A DNA stretch of 64,000 nt, taken from positions 186,001 through 250,000 of the forward strand of contig NZ_CP108131.1 of NCBI RefSeq assembly GCF_036203305.1. Direction: 5' to 3'. Shown here in pieces: positions 63,872-64,000 of this stretch. The notes under the pieces are model-generated. The model searched no databases, was not told the DNA's origin, and was given only the letters and a program-made list of their open reading frames with translations. This stretch comes from Streptomyces sp. NBC_00190 (GTDB lineage Bacteria; Actinomycetota; Actinomycetes; Streptomycetales; Streptomycetaceae). Numbering within the stretch: the stretch's first letter is position 1; the number at the start of each line of letters is the position of its first letter. The position numbers and the translations under genes were made by a program.

Positions 63872-64000
63872 TCGGGGTTCCTGCTCTCGGGCAGTGACGC
63901 GGCTCGTTCGCGGCGACGGTGGCTGGTGTCGCACCACGGGTACGTACGACTGCGGCGGCAGGTGCACACGGCGACCATGAAGCGGTCGGACCGGGCGACC
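63868..64000 (-). CDS. CDGSH iron-sulfur domain protein (partial, runs off the right edge)
   Basis: The 44 visible C-terminal codons end at TGA 63868-63870 and contain VAVCTCRRSRTYPWCDTSHR, which fits the C-x-C-x-x-x-(S/T)-x-x-x-P-x-C-D-x-x-H signature that binds a [2Fe-2S] cluster (Cys3-His1). The start lies beyond the window. It is translationally coupled to the di-iron enzyme, and a role as its electron donor is a reasonable inference. Confidence 0.78.
   Translation of the reverse strand, partial: VARSDRFMVAVCTCRRSRTYPWCDTSHRRRERAASLPESRNPE

Overview
The window is GC-rich actinobacterial DNA, almost certainly from Streptomyces or a close relative. Third codon positions are strongly G/C, starts are a mix of ATG and GTG with GGAGG-type ribosome sites, and it carries an SsgA-like sporulation protein, a mycothione reductase, a DUF5133 protein and many partner-switch (STAS / HATPase / SpoIIE) proteins. 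No rRNA, tRNA or CRISPR was seen. The density of insertion-sequence relics and decayed genes (about twenty) suggests a chromosome arm or large plasmid under weak selection.

Region 1 (1-7.5 kb) is an arsenic-type resistance island with two ArsR-controlled parts. The first has an MFS exporter, a flavoprotein with a Cys-rich tail and a 67-residue peptide with four Cys-Cys pairs, all leftward. Opposite lie a broken flavin monooxygenase, arsR and a truncated arsN. The second is arsR - aqpS-like channel - arsO (leftward) divergent from arsC and a truncated arsT. Region 2 (7.9-11.5 kb) is a rightward membrane-lipid group: a PAP2/diacylglycerol-kinase fusion, a YihY/BrkB protein and a second PAP2 phosphatase. 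Region 3 (11.5-21.9 kb) is a stress-signalling block: a SpoIIE phosphatase, a giant multi-HAMP hybrid kinase, HATPase and STAS proteins, a SigB/F/G-type sigma factor and a MEDS-HATPase protein. A type II NADH dehydrogenase-like enzyme follows.

Region 4 (23.4-37.7 kb) holds stress and envelope genes (MscS channel, CsbD, hemerythrin, VanZ, YihY, mycothione reductase, YbdK ligase, SsgA-like, VOC). They are interleaved with decayed genes, and a segment around CsbD is duplicated at 25.5 and 36.1 kb with different losses in each copy. Region 5 (37.8-46.9 kb) has relics of IS4, IS30, IS3 and IS5 elements around an enoyl-CoA hydratase/HxlR pair, a proline-rich membrane protein and a two-gene secreted papain-fold protease operon. 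Region 6 (46.9-50.2 kb) has a probable transmembrane receptor (cytoplasmic winged/HTH-like N-terminus, one membrane helix, outer tectonin-like propeller) and a secreted I36-like protein.

Region 7 (50.2-64 kb) has two DUF2267 proteins, scars of hsp18 and its neighbour, an XRE regulator with a divergent short-chain dehydrogenase, an Orn/Lys/Arg decarboxylase, fused relics of asparagine synthase and an S9 peptidase, a small membrane/lipoprotein operon, a GAF-SpoIIE phosphatase, an orphan emfourin-like inhibitor and, at the right edge, an iron-containing redox enzyme coupled to a CDGSH protein.

The two most promising leads for an undescribed system are the ArsR-linked CC-pair peptide / Cys-tailed flavoprotein / MFS module at 0-3 kb and the HTH-membrane-propeller receptor at 46.9 kb. 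All functions are inferred from reading the sequence; no database search was run.
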